Below are positions 25,855 to 35,039 of a stretch of DNA of 64,000 nucleotides, piece by piece (positions within the stretch are counted from its first letter, which is position 1; each line of letters begins with the position of its first letter). The translations under genes were made by a program, and so were the position numbers. A model generated the notes under the pieces. It had not been told where the DNA came from and searched no databases. It saw only the letters and a program-made list of their open reading frames with translations. Origin of the DNA: Thermococcus henrietii (lineage in GTDB: Archaea; Methanobacteriota_B; Thermococci; Thermococcales; Thermococcaceae); NCBI RefSeq assembly GCF_900198835.1, contig NZ_LT900021.1:1798001-1862000 (forward strand), read 5' to 3'.

Positions 25855-26342
25855 GTTTCCACTCTTCTAGAGGTTCGGAAACTTGACATATTTCTGGAGA
25901 AGTTCAGGAAGAAAAATCCAAGTGTCAGGTTTCCACTCTTCTAGAGGTTCGGAAACCCTGTCATCACCATCAAGGGAGGAAGGTACATCATCGGCAACGA
26001 GGAGCTCTGTTTCCACTCTTCTAGAGGTTCGGAAACTCCAAATTCATCACTACCACCATAATAGTTATTCTTTTGTGCACTTGTTTCCACTCTTCTAGAG
26101 GTTCGGAAACCTGGAACGTATTGAACTATCTTGTCAATCCACTTATTCACGCCCTTTCACCAGTGTTTCCACTCTTCTAGAGGTTCGGAAACGGCCATAA
26201 AGAACGGGGGTCTCATTCTGGAGACCCCACAGGGTAGTTTCCACTCTTCTAGAGGTTCGGAAACTCATACCTCTCTCCATAAACCGCCCCTCAACACAAA
26301 ACGAAAACCTCTTAGTTTCCACTCTTCTAGAGGTTCGGAAAC
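25855..26342 (-). CRISPR. CRISPR array 3: 7 repeats, 6 spacers
   Basis: Perfect 28-nt repeats start at 25855, 25929, 26009, 26083, 26165, 26237 and 26315, reading GTTTCCACTCTTCTAG then AGGTTCGGAAAC on the plus strand. The leader at 26343 onward fixes crRNA sense as minus. Spacers are 44-54 nt. Unlike arrays 1 and 2, the leader-distal repeat is not degenerate. The array lies between cas1 (+) and cas2 (-), so the adaptation genes flank it. Confidence 0.98.
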
Positions 26343-26390
26343 GGTCCGGAAATTCCCTTCATTCCAACAACAAACCTTAATCAGGAAGTC

Positions 26391-26400
26391 TTATATAAAT
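26391..26400 (-). promoter_or_regulatory. TATA box of the array 3 leader promoter
   Basis: ATTTATATAA on the minus strand within GGCGAAAAATTTATATAAG is identical in core to the array 2 leader and about 50 bases from the first repeat. Confidence 0.7.
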
Positions 26401-26822
26401 TTTTCGCCTGGAAAAGCTCCTAAAAAACAAAAACCACACCACTCCCCTCAAACCACTAACAATAGTAAAAAGGCAAAGTAACCAACCAAAAAACCCGAAA
26501 AAGCCAACAGAAGAATCACAAGCAATAACCAGCCCAACCAAAAGACTACAAAACTCGAAACTAAAAACAAAGCCTCTTACAGAATTTTTAACCCACCGCA
26601 AAGGCCAGAAAACCCACCATCAGCTAAAAGAAACCCGTCAGAACCCCCCGAAAACACCCAACTCAAAAACCAGCACATACTAACTTTTAAGCCTCAAATC
26701 GACCGTTACGCCCTTCTTCAAGCATTCAAACGAATATCCTAACTCTTTTGCAAAACATGTACATGCTAACACTCTTATGTAACGTAAAAACCAAATACCC
26801 CGTTTAAGGGCTTTAAACTGCT

Positions 26823-26930
26823 CTTCAAGACGAATCCACCCCCATTCAACCATCCGCAAGCCGTGTAAACCCTCCATTCCGTCTTAAAAACCACGAGAAC
26901 CGCCCACCCACAATGAACACAACTGAAAAA
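26823..26930. repeat. Distal leader block, copy B (inverted copy of 20613-20720)
   Basis: This 108-base segment matches copy A in 106 positions in the opposite orientation. The two copies bracket arrays 2 and 3, the membrane-CARF genes and cas1 as a long inverted repeat, which could also promote inversion of the segment between them. Confidence 0.9.
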
Positions 26931-27007
26931 ACAAAAACCTCCAAGGAGTACTGAACTAAAACCCAAACTCAAAACGCCCAACCACCAACAGAGGCCAGCT
27001 CACCGGC

Positions 27008-27274
27008 TCAAATTACGTTATCGAATTCCTCCGCTGGTTTTCCTAGGTGGAAAGTTGTGAAGCATTTGTCGTCAGGCAGGGAGTAGAAGAGCACGCTGTC
27101 TTCCTCCTCTTTTATGACCCGGGACAGCTTCCTCTTCAGCTCCGCCACTTCATTCCGTCCAAGCCATCCCTCGAAGACGCTTCTCTGCCTCCACTGGAGG
27201 TACTGTCTGAGTACGTCGTGCACCTTTTTAACGCGCTTCTCGTTCACGTCGTAGACGACGATGTAGTACCTCAT
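27008..27274 (-). CDS. cas2: Cas2
   Basis: The 88-residue protein has the Cas2 ferredoxin-like start MRYYIVVYDVNEKRVKKV, with the conserved Asp after the first strand, and RQRSVFEGWLG. It pairs with Cas1 as the structural core of the integration complex. The frame is open to 27337 but ATG 27274 begins the family consensus. It is the last gene of the cmr operon, 25 bases after cmr6, while cas1 is on the other strand across array 3. Confidence 0.95.
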   Translation of the reverse strand: MRYYIVVYDVNEKRVKKVHDVLRQYLQWRQRSVFEGWLGRNEVAELKRKLSRVIKEEEDSVLFYSLPDDKCFTTFHLGKPAEEFDNVI

Positions 27275-27299
27275 GGCCACCACCAAGGGAAAAAAGAGA

Positions 27300-28343
27300 T
27301 CAGTGGAACCTCCCGTATCCCAGACTGGTCTTCGCACCCACGCCGTGATGTCTCAGGGCAAGGCGCAGGAGTTTCTCCGCGACGCCCCTTTCATCCCCTC
27401 CGACCGCGAAGACGAAGGGAACGCCTTTCCTCACGGTCAGGAAGAGAACCGGCACAGGACTGTGCCAGTCCCCGGGTGCTTCGCCCTTCTGGTAGTAGGG
27501 ACCGTAGTGGGGGTTCATTATATCGAACTCTATGGCGTCCTTAAGCTTGCCCCTGAGCTGCGAGATGAGCTTCTCTCTGTCCGTCGGAGCCTTCACCGGG
27601 CTCGGCAGGGCGTCGAAGAAGACGGCCGAGCCTCCTTCCGTTGTTGTCCCGAAGATTCTCACCAGGCGCTCTGCAAGCTCGCGGGCGTTAACGACTGAGC
27701 CGGGTTTGGCCTCAACTCCGAGTGCATTCAGGAATTCCACGAGGTGTCTCGAGGGGTTTATTAGCCCCACCGCCTCCGGAAACTTTTCGGTTTCCCCCGC
27801 GTTGAGCAGTCCTTGAACTTCCTTGGCCCTCTCAAAGGAGTCCCCTTTAAAACCATCGGCCCCGCCGAGGAGTTCCGTCATCATCTCCACTGCCCAGGCT
27901 TTGGTTACTCCCTTCAGGGCTGAGCCCGGTATGTACGGAACGCCATAGTTCCTCAGGAGCCTTATACTGGTTTCATAGACGCTCTCGTCGCCGAGGCCAG
28001 CCACAAGCCTCGACCTCGTTTCAAGCACGAAGGTTCTCCCTGCCTTCGCCACGACCCTAAGATAGGTGTCGAGGTAAACCGCGTAGTCCTCGATGACGTT
28101 CTCAAGGGACGGCTTGAAGTTGAGCCTCTTCAGCATGGACACCGTTGCCTTGTATGCCCCCTTCTCCCTCACAAACGGTGCGTACTTCTGGAGCAAAAGG
28201 GATAGGTTGCTGACATTCTCTATTGGATTCCTAATCGCGGTTATGCTGTCCTTTGGCACCACGTACCTCGGTGGCTCGGCGTTTTTACTCCTCCGCTTGT
28301 ACTTCCTGGGCGGGCGGTTCCCGTGTCCACCTCCGGGCCTCAT
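27300..28343 (-). CDS. cmr6: Cmr6, type III-B effector subunit
   Basis: The 347-residue RAMP protein has the Cmr6 blocks YIPGSALKGVTKAWAVE and FDIMNPHYGPYYQ, and a C-terminal G-rich loop GVGAKTSLGYGRF. Cmr6 caps the crRNA backbone at the 3' side together with Cmr1. The N-terminal 30 residues are basic and disordered-looking. ATG 28343, after GGTGAGTGA, is preferred to the GTG at 28352. It overlaps or abuts cmr5. Confidence 0.95.
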   Translation of the reverse strand: MRPGGGHGNRPPRKYKRRSKNAEPPRYVVPKDSITAIRNPIENVSNLSLLLQKYAPFVREKGAYKATVSMLKRLNFKPSLENVIEDYAVYLDTYLRVVAKAGRTFVLETRSRLVAGLGDESVYETSIRLLRNYGVPYIPGSALKGVTKAWAVEMMTELLGGADGFKGDSFERAKEVQGLLNAGETEKFPEAVGLINPSRHLVEFLNALGVEAKPGSVVNARELAERLVRIFGTTTEGGSAVFFDALPSPVKAPTDREKLISQLRGKLKDAIEFDIMNPHYGPYYQKGEAPGDWHSPVPVLFLTVRKGVPFVFAVGGDERGVAEKLLRLALRHHGVGAKTSLGYGRFH

Positions 28344-28348
28344 TTCAC

Positions 28349-28786
28349 TCACCGCTGCTCCTTTTCCTTCCTCAGCATTGCGTCGGCGAAGCGCTTGAGC
28401 CAGCTGAGGAGCGCTATCGTCTCGTCGGTCAGCCTTATCGCGCTCATTCCGTCATGCTCCATGTAGTACTTAAGCGGGTCCTCGCCGTTGGTCACCCTCT
28501 TGGCGAGCCACTCCGCTATGTGCCTGTAAAGGTAGGCGTACGCCATCTTGTCGCCCTTTGGAAACCCTTTGGGGTTTATGGCTTTGTAGTCAACGTTTAT
28601 CGGCTTGTCAAGCTTGGACAGGTAGAACGCGAGCGCCTGTCCGAGGCCGTTGGTGAGGATTAACACGGGAGCACTCTTGACGTAGGAGACGTAGCGTCCC
28701 TGGGTGTCCTCGTCCTCTCTCCTGACTTCACTGACCTTCTCGTAGGCGAACTTTGCCCTCTCCTGCTCCAGGGTTCTGAAGTCCAT
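28349..28786 (-). CDS. cmr5: Cmr5, small subunit of the type III-B complex
   Basis: The 145-residue helical protein matches Cmr5 (TLEQERAKFAYEKVSEV near the N-terminus, KSAPVLILTNGLGQALAFY at about 36-54). It forms the inner filament beside Cmr4. ATG 28786 with an upstream GGTGA-type site is the start; the open frame continues back into cmr4. It lies 11 bases after cmr4. Confidence 0.94.
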   Translation of the reverse strand: MDFRTLEQERAKFAYEKVSEVRREDEDTQGRYVSYVKSAPVLILTNGLGQALAFYLSKLDKPINVDYKAINPKGFPKGDKMAYAYLYRHIAEWLAKRVTNGEDPLKYYMEHDGMSAIRLTDETIALLSWLKRFADAMLRKEKEQR

Positions 28787-28796
28787 CTTCACCACC

Positions 28797-29663
28797 TCAG
28801 ACGAGTTTCGCCAGGACGAATCCTTTTCCAACGGTTTCGTCCCCACCAATCTGGAGATAGCCGGCCGATTCAATGAAGTTCCTGAGCTCAGTTGAAACCT
28901 CCTCCGCGCTACTGAGCGTTCCCCCCTTAGGCTTGCCCACGGCTATGACCGAGTACAACAACGTCTCGCTCGGAAGGAACTCCTCGTACCAGAGGCCACC
29001 CCTCTTGACGGTTCCCGTCCCCGCGTCTATCGCGACCCTCGCAACCACCTCCGTCGAGAATCTGACGAAGGCCGAGAAGACATCGTCGGGAACTATCGCG
29101 AGCCTCTTCTTCACATCAACGTCCCCGGGAAGGAGGGGTTCTATTGCACCAACAACTTTGCTCAGGTCCCTTGGTTCAGCCTTGAGCGCAACCTCTTCAA
29201 AGACCACGGAATCCTTAAGCTTCAGGACACTGGAAACATCGACGATGGCCCTTCCTTCACCGGGTACTAGTTCCTTCGGGTTAAAGCCCACTGATTTCCC
29301 GGCAAGCTCCATATCACGTTTGAATCTCTCAAGCACGAAGGGGCTGGTAACGTAGGCGAAGACCCCCCTAGCACTCCTGACCGGGAAGAGCAGGACCCTT
29401 GCGTCTCCAACCGCTATCGCCCCCGCGTGCTCGTGGGCCTTATCCGTGTCCGGGCCGAATATCGAACGCACTATGCCCTTATCCTTCCCCGCCTTTTCAA
29501 ACGCATGCCTCAGGACTCCTTTGAGGCTCTGGCCCCATACAACCGGAAAGCCCGTGTGGCGCTCCCTCTGAATGGGGAGGTCTATTACGCTAACCTCAGA
29601 GCCGCTACCCGCGTGGACGGGCGAAACCGCGTATATTCCCAAAACGAGTTTTTCCGCATACAT
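28797..29663 (-). CDS. cmr4: Cmr4, backbone RAMP and target-RNA nuclease
   Basis: The 288-residue protein carries the Cmr4 signature VIDLPIQRERHTGFPVVWGQ. Asp28 in this stretch corresponds to Asp26 of P. furiosus Cmr4, which cuts target RNA at 6-nt intervals. SLKGVLRHAFE and the C-terminal GGDETVGKGF complete the RAMP outline. GAGGAGGTGA precedes ATG 29663, which overlaps the csx1 stop codon by one base (TGATG). Confidence 0.96.
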   Translation of the reverse strand: MYAEKLVLGIYAVSPVHAGSGSEVSVIDLPIQRERHTGFPVVWGQSLKGVLRHAFEKAGKDKGIVRSIFGPDTDKAHEHAGAIAVGDARVLLFPVRSARGVFAYVTSPFVLERFKRDMELAGKSVGFNPKELVPGEGRAIVDVSSVLKLKDSVVFEEVALKAEPRDLSKVVGAIEPLLPGDVDVKKRLAIVPDDVFSAFVRFSTEVVARVAIDAGTGTVKRGGLWYEEFLPSETLLYSVIAVGKPKGGTLSSAEEVSTELRNFIESAGYLQIGGDETVGKGFVLAKLV

Positions 29664-31105
29664 CAACAAGTCACCTCCTCGTCCCTGTAACTCAGCGCTT
29701 CTATTGAGAGCCGCATAACAGCTTCAGGGTCCGAGTAAGAGAAAACGAAAACCTTCTCCACATTACTTCCCCTTATAACGTCCTCGACCTTAACCCGGGT
29801 CAGGTTGAACTCGAAGCCCGAGTGGGCTATGAAATTCCTGACCTTTAGCTTGGGGTTGTGGCTCCTGCCCCCAGAGCTATAACGGAACTTTACCCCGTCG
29901 TAGAGCTCCGCTAGGGAAATTCCACCATTCTCAAGCTTTCTCCTGACCTCTTTTCTAATCATGCTCCTACCCCTTTTCTTAAGCTCAAAGTTCACCTTTT
30001 CCTGTAGCCTTTTCAAGTTACACAGCTGGTCCTCGACAACTATGCCAATCCTGGGCATGTTCACGAAGAGCGTTCTCGTTATCCGGAACAGGTCGTCGAG
30101 GGTAACGCTTTTCTTCGGATACTCGCCATCTAGCACTCCCTTGAAGACCCTGAGCATGTAGTAGAGCTTTACCGCCGTCCTGAAGTCCTCGCTTAAGGCC
30201 GTTTTTCTTTTTATATGTGCCTTTTTCACCTTAGCCTTATCGTTTTTTACCTCAATGTCAATTTCCTCCAGAAACTTCGAAAACGCATTGTCAACGTACT
30301 TCTTTACCTTGTTCACATCGGGGTAGAACGTCGCAAACGCCAGAGGAAAGCCGTTCGTCACGGAGCTTATGAAGGCGCTCCATTCGGGCTTATCCGACAC
30401 GGTGGAATAAAGGGGCTTTGGCATTATCTCAACTGTCTCAACGGGCCTTATGTGGAGCACGAGGTTTTTGAGAATCTTCTCCTTCCACTCTCTATCTCCC
30501 TGCGGGAACGGCTCGGAATTTACTACGTAGAGCTTCGTCTTTCTAACGTAAGCTAAGAGACCGAGGAGGTTCTTGAGGGCCCTGTAAGTCAGGACGGGCA
30601 TGAAGTTTATGCCGTGCGTTAGGTCGAGGAACACCTCAGTGTCTCCAGTAGGCAACTCCTCGGCGAGAACCCTGAGGACACTGGAATAGAAGTCGAGGAC
30701 GTCCCCCTCGACGCTCACGTTGTTGAACTCCCCCACACCAGGCAAAACTACGATTTTTACACTGTCAAGGAGTCCCCGGTCCTTCTCTTCCATGAGCGGC
30801 TTAACCCGGTTCTCAATGAACCACCTAACCCTCTCCTCAATGTCCCCAACAACGTCCTCATAGGAGTTCAGTTCATTGGGCTTAACGTCGTTTTTCAACG
30901 TTAGGTTGACAAGCGTGTCCAGGACGAGGATTATTGTTTTACGTGGCTTAAGTGCCTTCAGCAAGACAGGTAGCGTGCTAACGTTGCCCCGCTCCCCATC
31001 GACGTTCTCACAATCTTTGGCTCCCAACTGCGAGCAGTCAACACTGTATCTGACCTCCTCCCACTGGAATGGATTCCCCCAGGTAGCCACGAGGACCCGC
31101 TCCAT
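29663..31105 (-). CDS. csx1: Csx1, CARF-HEPN ribonuclease
   Basis: The 480-residue protein is the Csx1 found between cmr3 and cmr4 in P. furiosus (PF1127), in the same place here. The CARF domain has VLVATWGNPFQW at the N-terminus and VFLDLTHGINFMPVL (about 158-172), the ligand loop. The HEPN domain near the C-terminus keeps the RxxxxH nuclease motif as Arg423-His428 (RNFIAH). It should be activated by cyclic oligoadenylate made by Cmr2 and degrade RNA non-specifically. ATG 31105 overlaps the cmr3 stop (TGATG). Confidence 0.95.
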   Translation of the reverse strand: MERVLVATWGNPFQWEEVRYSVDCSQLGAKDCENVDGERGNVSTLPVLLKALKPRKTIILVLDTLVNLTLKNDVKPNELNSYEDVVGDIEERVRWFIENRVKPLMEEKDRGLLDSVKIVVLPGVGEFNNVSVEGDVLDFYSSVLRVLAEELPTGDTEVFLDLTHGINFMPVLTYRALKNLLGLLAYVRKTKLYVVNSEPFPQGDREWKEKILKNLVLHIRPVETVEIMPKPLYSTVSDKPEWSAFISSVTNGFPLAFATFYPDVNKVKKYVDNAFSKFLEEIDIEVKNDKAKVKKAHIKRKTALSEDFRTAVKLYYMLRVFKGVLDGEYPKKSVTLDDLFRITRTLFVNMPRIGIVVEDQLCNLKRLQEKVNFELKKRGRSMIRKEVRRKLENGGISLAELYDGVKFRYSSGGRSHNPKLKVRNFIAHSGFEFNLTRVKVEDVIRGSNVEKVFVFSYSDPEAVMRLSIEALSYRDEEVTC

Positions 31106-32142
31106 CAAAACTCCCCCGCAATGGTTAACCCATACCCGAACTCCCTCATGAGTCCAGCCTTTTGCACCCTCTCAACCTCAAGGTCCTCAATAGCCCTGAG
31201 CCACACCACCGTTCCAGCGGGATATGCGTAGAGCGTTGCCTTGGGCATCTTCGCCATCATATCCCATCCGGTAACGCGAACCTTCCTATCCGTAAACACC
31301 CGCACGACATCGGCGTTAATCCCCATCTCCCTTAGCAGGGACTCCAGAGAGCCGTTGGGTATCAACGGAGTGGCGAAGTAAAGTCTCATCATGGAGCCCT
31401 TTTCAACGTGAAGCGTTCCCGAGAATGGAAAATCCCTCTCAACGTGAACGAACCTCGCGAACCTCGATTCACCACCGAGCTTGATGAGTCCCTCTTTCCC
31501 AATTGCACTGATTAGACCCTCCTCGTTTTCCTCAAAGTAAACCTGAATGCTCGCTTCCTTGCTCATCCTGAGGTTCAAAGTGCGGTACAGTAACCCCTCC
31601 TCGGTGACCTTCCCTTCGGTGAGGCCTATGCCAATGCGTTCCTCTAGGGTGTAAACTCTCCCCACGTCAATTTCCGTGAACTCTCTCAGTTTTCCAGCAA
31701 GGTACCTGGAGAGCTCACTTGCAGAGACGAAACACCTTGCAGGTTTGAAATGGAGCGTTCTGGTTTCATCCGATACGGGTGCAACGACGACCTCCCCAAC
31801 GGGGGTTTCAGCCGGTTCTACTGGAACGAGGTGCTCAATCCCGTCCTCACCTTTAACCGACACCACGTCCTTTGGGAGCGAAAAGACCGGAGAGCCGTTA
31901 AGGGCGAAGAACGTTCCGAGTATTGAAAACCCCGGCCTCCAGTTCTCTGGTTTTCTCACCTCATCATTGCTCCCCTCAAGGTTCAAAATAGCAAAGGCCC
32001 CACTTTCAAAGGCGACCGCCATGAGAGCCCCCGCTATCGTGTGGGGAAGCGGTTCGGTGGTAACGGCTACGTGACCCTCCCCGGCGGAGAAGTCCCGACT
32101 CTCCCTAAAGAGAAGAACGTCGTTGGGGTAAATCTCAATCAT
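31105..32142 (-). CDS. cmr3: Cmr3, crRNA 5'-tag binding subunit
   Basis: The 345-residue RAMP protein shows the Cmr3 N-terminus PNDVLLFRESRDFSAGEGHVA and PHTIAGALMAVAF, and the C-terminal loop LMREFGYGLTIAG. Cmr3 binds Cmr2 and the 8-nt 5' tag of the crRNA (GUGGAAAC predicted here). Its ATG overlaps the cmr2 stop by 4 bases. Confidence 0.95.
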   Translation of the reverse strand: MIEIYPNDVLLFRESRDFSAGEGHVAVTTEPLPHTIAGALMAVAFESGAFAILNLEGSNDEVRKPENWRPGFSILGTFFALNGSPVFSLPKDVVSVKGEDGIEHLVPVEPAETPVGEVVVAPVSDETRTLHFKPARCFVSASELSRYLAGKLREFTEIDVGRVYTLEERIGIGLTEGKVTEEGLLYRTLNLRMSKEASIQVYFEENEEGLISAIGKEGLIKLGGESRFARFVHVERDFPFSGTLHVEKGSMMRLYFATPLIPNGSLESLLREMGINADVVRVFTDRKVRVTGWDMMAKMPKATLYAYPAGTVVWLRAIEDLEVERVQKAGLMREFGYGLTIAGEF

Positions 32143-35039
32143 GCTCTCACCCCCGTTTCCAGGAAAATCTTGAGTAGCCTGGACGCCCCTTTAATCTGTT
32201 TTTTAACGATAATACCCGCTATCTCTGCCGAAACGTCCGGCAGGTTGAGAGCCTGAAGCGTTGAGGATAGCCTTTTCCTAAGCTCCTCAAACCAGGTAAC
32301 CCTTTCAGTTTCCACGTTGGTTAAAATAGCCTTTGCCAGCCCCTTAACGTCCTCAAACGAATCGCTGGGCTCTTCATTCTCAGGGTCGTCCACTACAACC
32401 TCACGTATCGTCTCATTGATTCTCCCGACGACGTCTTTGTTTTGGGTAACTCCCAGTTCCTCAAGTTCATTGGCCGTTATCTCGCTCCTAACGTTCCTCA
32501 CCAACCATAGGAGTTCGGCGAAGTGCTCTAGCCTTTTGGCATCTTCACCTTTCTTGTAGTTGGAGTGCCTCAGAAACTCGTACTTCAAGAGCATTAAAGC
32601 CGCGTAGGCATCGTTTGGCCAGGTTTCAGTGTTCAACTCGTAGATAAACTTGGTACTGATTTTGCCATTTCTCACACCTTCAAGAAAGTCCGCGTAGTGC
32701 CCATCTTCAAGCGCCCTCCAGTTGAGTACAACCCTGTGATAAGAGCCGCTGTGCTTGAGGTAGCCTATTGCGATAGCGTTCCTTCCAGATTCCTTGGCTA
32801 GATGCTCTAACTCGTTAACACGTCTCACAGCGAGATAAAACGGCTCCTTGTAGTGGAGTATTAGCACTCCCGCACTCATGCTCCTAGTTTTACCCTGGAG
32901 GTAACTGAAATCCTTCCAGTCCTCACGGAAGGAATCCTGTATCTCAAACGCCAGACTGAAGACCCTATCAGTCGGCACTATGGCAAAAACGTCATCACCA
33001 CCCGCATAAAGGAGCTCCCCTCCGTGCTCTTCGGAGAGTTTTGGTACGAAATTGACGGCAAACTCGCTGAGGGAGCGGGTTATGGCTATGTGCACCGTTG
33101 GAGTTACTGGCCTCTTAACGTCACTCTCAAGTCCTTTCACGGCCAGATAATCAGTAAGTGGCTTAACGGACTTACTTCCACTTATCACCTTCCCCATGTT
33201 GTCCCCATCCATCTTGAGGATGGCGTAGTACTTAGGAGCGTCACCGAGGATTCCAGAAACGTTGGATAGCTCCTTAGCAATAACCTCCGGCGAGGTTCCA
33301 GAAGGCAGTTCACTCTCCGGAACACCGTAGACCTTAGCCAGGGCTTTTTTATCCCTCAGGTTTTCGGGGTAGAGAACCTCACTGTTGGGGCCGAGTTTCC
33401 TGAACGTGGGCATCAAGGCAGATGACAGGGCCATGAGTCCCTTGATGAACTCCCCTGCTTTGGTGCCCTTGAACTTCGGCTCCTCAACCTCCCCCCTCCA
33501 TTCATTCCTTGCCCCAGTGTGGAATACGGTGTAGAGAAAGACGTCGTGCCAGGTAACGGGCTTTCCATCTGTGTTGAGTTCCCCCTTATCCTTCAGTTGC
33601 AGGGCTTTCTCGGTAGGTCTCCTCATGGCAACCTCACTCACCGAAGCGAAGCGCTTGAGCCTCACCGAGCCCCGCCTGTGTTCTTCCCTGGCCTCGTAGT
33701 TTATCTCCTCGGGGGACCTTGAGAGCCAGCCGTAATCATCCTTCCACAGGGAGTAAAACCTCGGGTAGAAGCGCTTTGCAAGACAGAGTGGGCAGAGCCT
33801 TTCGCCCTCCTTTATGTCGTATACTCCTCTTTTTCTAAGTTTATCCCTGATGGAATCCCACCTATCCTTAACAACACTGTGGTCATCGTTTCCCCCGATA
33901 GCCAAGTTCTCACCGCACAGAGTGCACTTGAAGCCCATCGGCTGTTCAGGCGGGAAGTGCTGGGCCGATTTGAAATCGGTTCTCTGGTCGAGTATCGTAA
34001 AGAGCTCGGAATAATAATGAACATCGCCTTCGAATCCATCCGGAAGCTCGAAAAGGTATTCCTTCAAGCCCTTCTCAATGACGTCCGGGAGTTTTGTAAG
34101 GGGAACTGTCTCAACCGTTATCGAGAAGTACTCCCTGATAGTTTTCACGTACTCCTTCCTTAGGTTCAAAACGGCCCCTAAACCGTAGAATTCCCACGCA
34201 GAGCGGAACAGTCTCTCCAACAGGTCTTGGATTTTGGCTCTGATATTACTTGAGAGCGAATCGACGTTGGCATCCTCAGGAATTAGGGCAAGGACTTTGT
34301 TGGGTATGTTCGCCACGTCGAGTTTATCTGGGTCTTCAATCTCCCCCAACTCATGCTCGAAGAAGGGTTGGCCGCGGAGGTGTGGGAATATCAAGGCGTT
34401 TGGACCATAGAGCTTCCAAATTTCCGATATCGCGGTGTAAGTAAGGAGGCCGAGCATGTGGCTTCCAGCCCACAAATCCTTCTCGGTCCTCGCGTTGCCA
34501 ATGAACCCCTGAACCGGAGAAATCTTGAAGCGAAGGAGTTTAACTTTTCCGTTTTTTAGCTGAGCGTAAACGTCAAGTCTGCTGAGCCAGTCGTGGTCTG
34601 GCACGTAGGGGTCCGCAGGGAAGTGAACGAGTTCTCCCGCGATTGCCGGGCTCAGTCCAATCCCCTCAAGAGCCTTTTCGTACTCCTCCCGCAAGAGTTC
34701 CGGCAGATTGTTCCAGAGCTTGGCGAACTTCTCCACAGACCCAGAGTCTTTGAGTTTCCTTGCAACGCTCTCTTCAGCTTTTCTCAGTGCATCTATGAAC
34801 TTCAGCTTTTCCTCGTCAGTTGAATTGAACCAGAAACTGCTGAGCTTTTTGAGAGGTTTCTCCTTCGCGCTTATCGGGTGCTTGAGGACGAACTTTTCAA
34901 GAGTAAACTTCCCTGTAACAGGAAAACTCGACAGATGCTTCCACCTTTCTGGAAGTTCGTACTCCCCGAGCAGGGAAGCGAGAATTCTCGACGGGGCAAC
35001 CTCAAGAAGGGCCCAAGTGTAAGATTCCCACGGGTTCAT
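32139..35039 (-). CDS. cmr2: Cmr2 (Cas10) with GGDD cyclase motif, HD motif not seen
   Basis: The 966-residue protein is Cas10 of type III-B. Visible are HFPADPYVPDHDWLSRLD, then LRFKISPVQGFIGNARTEKD and LWAGSHMLGLLTYTA, two CxxC pairs of the zinc region (KCTLCG and RLCPLC, about 375-430), and the palm-domain GELLYAGGDDVFAIV with GGDD at 680-683. The GGDD implies synthesis of cyclic oligoadenylates. The first 50 residues lack the HDP motif that opens P. furiosus Cmr2, and this region is shorter before the shared HPIS segment, so DNA cleavage by the HD domain is probably absent. Start and stop each overlap a neighbour by 4 bases. Confidence 0.96.
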   Translation of the reverse strand: MNPWESYTWALLEVAPSRILASLLGEYELPERWKHLSSFPVTGKFTLEKFVLKHPISAKEKPLKKLSSFWFNSTDEEKLKFIDALRKAEESVARKLKDSGSVEKFAKLWNNLPELLREEYEKALEGIGLSPAIAGELVHFPADPYVPDHDWLSRLDVYAQLKNGKVKLLRFKISPVQGFIGNARTEKDLWAGSHMLGLLTYTAISEIWKLYGPNALIFPHLRGQPFFEHELGEIEDPDKLDVANIPNKVLALIPEDANVDSLSSNIRAKIQDLLERLFRSAWEFYGLGAVLNLRKEYVKTIREYFSITVETVPLTKLPDVIEKGLKEYLFELPDGFEGDVHYYSELFTILDQRTDFKSAQHFPPEQPMGFKCTLCGENLAIGGNDDHSVVKDRWDSIRDKLRKRGVYDIKEGERLCPLCLAKRFYPRFYSLWKDDYGWLSRSPEEINYEAREEHRRGSVRLKRFASVSEVAMRRPTEKALQLKDKGELNTDGKPVTWHDVFLYTVFHTGARNEWRGEVEEPKFKGTKAGEFIKGLMALSSALMPTFRKLGPNSEVLYPENLRDKKALAKVYGVPESELPSGTSPEVIAKELSNVSGILGDAPKYYAILKMDGDNMGKVISGSKSVKPLTDYLAVKGLESDVKRPVTPTVHIAITRSLSEFAVNFVPKLSEEHGGELLYAGGDDVFAIVPTDRVFSLAFEIQDSFREDWKDFSYLQGKTRSMSAGVLILHYKEPFYLAVRRVNELEHLAKESGRNAIAIGYLKHSGSYHRVVLNWRALEDGHYADFLEGVRNGKISTKFIYELNTETWPNDAYAALMLLKYEFLRHSNYKKGEDAKRLEHFAELLWLVRNVRSEITANELEELGVTQNKDVVGRINETIREVVVDDPENEEPSDSFEDVKGLAKAILTNVETERVTWFEELRKRLSSTLQALNLPDVSAEIAGIIVKKQIKGASRLLKIFLETGVRA

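Larger units (their letters stand above)
26343..27007 (-). promoter_or_regulatory. Leader of CRISPR array 3
   Basis: This 665-base gap is C+A-rich on the plus strand (G+T-rich in crRNA sense). It has the same plan as the leader of array 2: a proximal block with TATA box (26343-26408), 414 diverged bases, and a distal block (26823-26930) 98% identical to 20613-20720. No gene is convincing in it. Confidence 0.88.
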
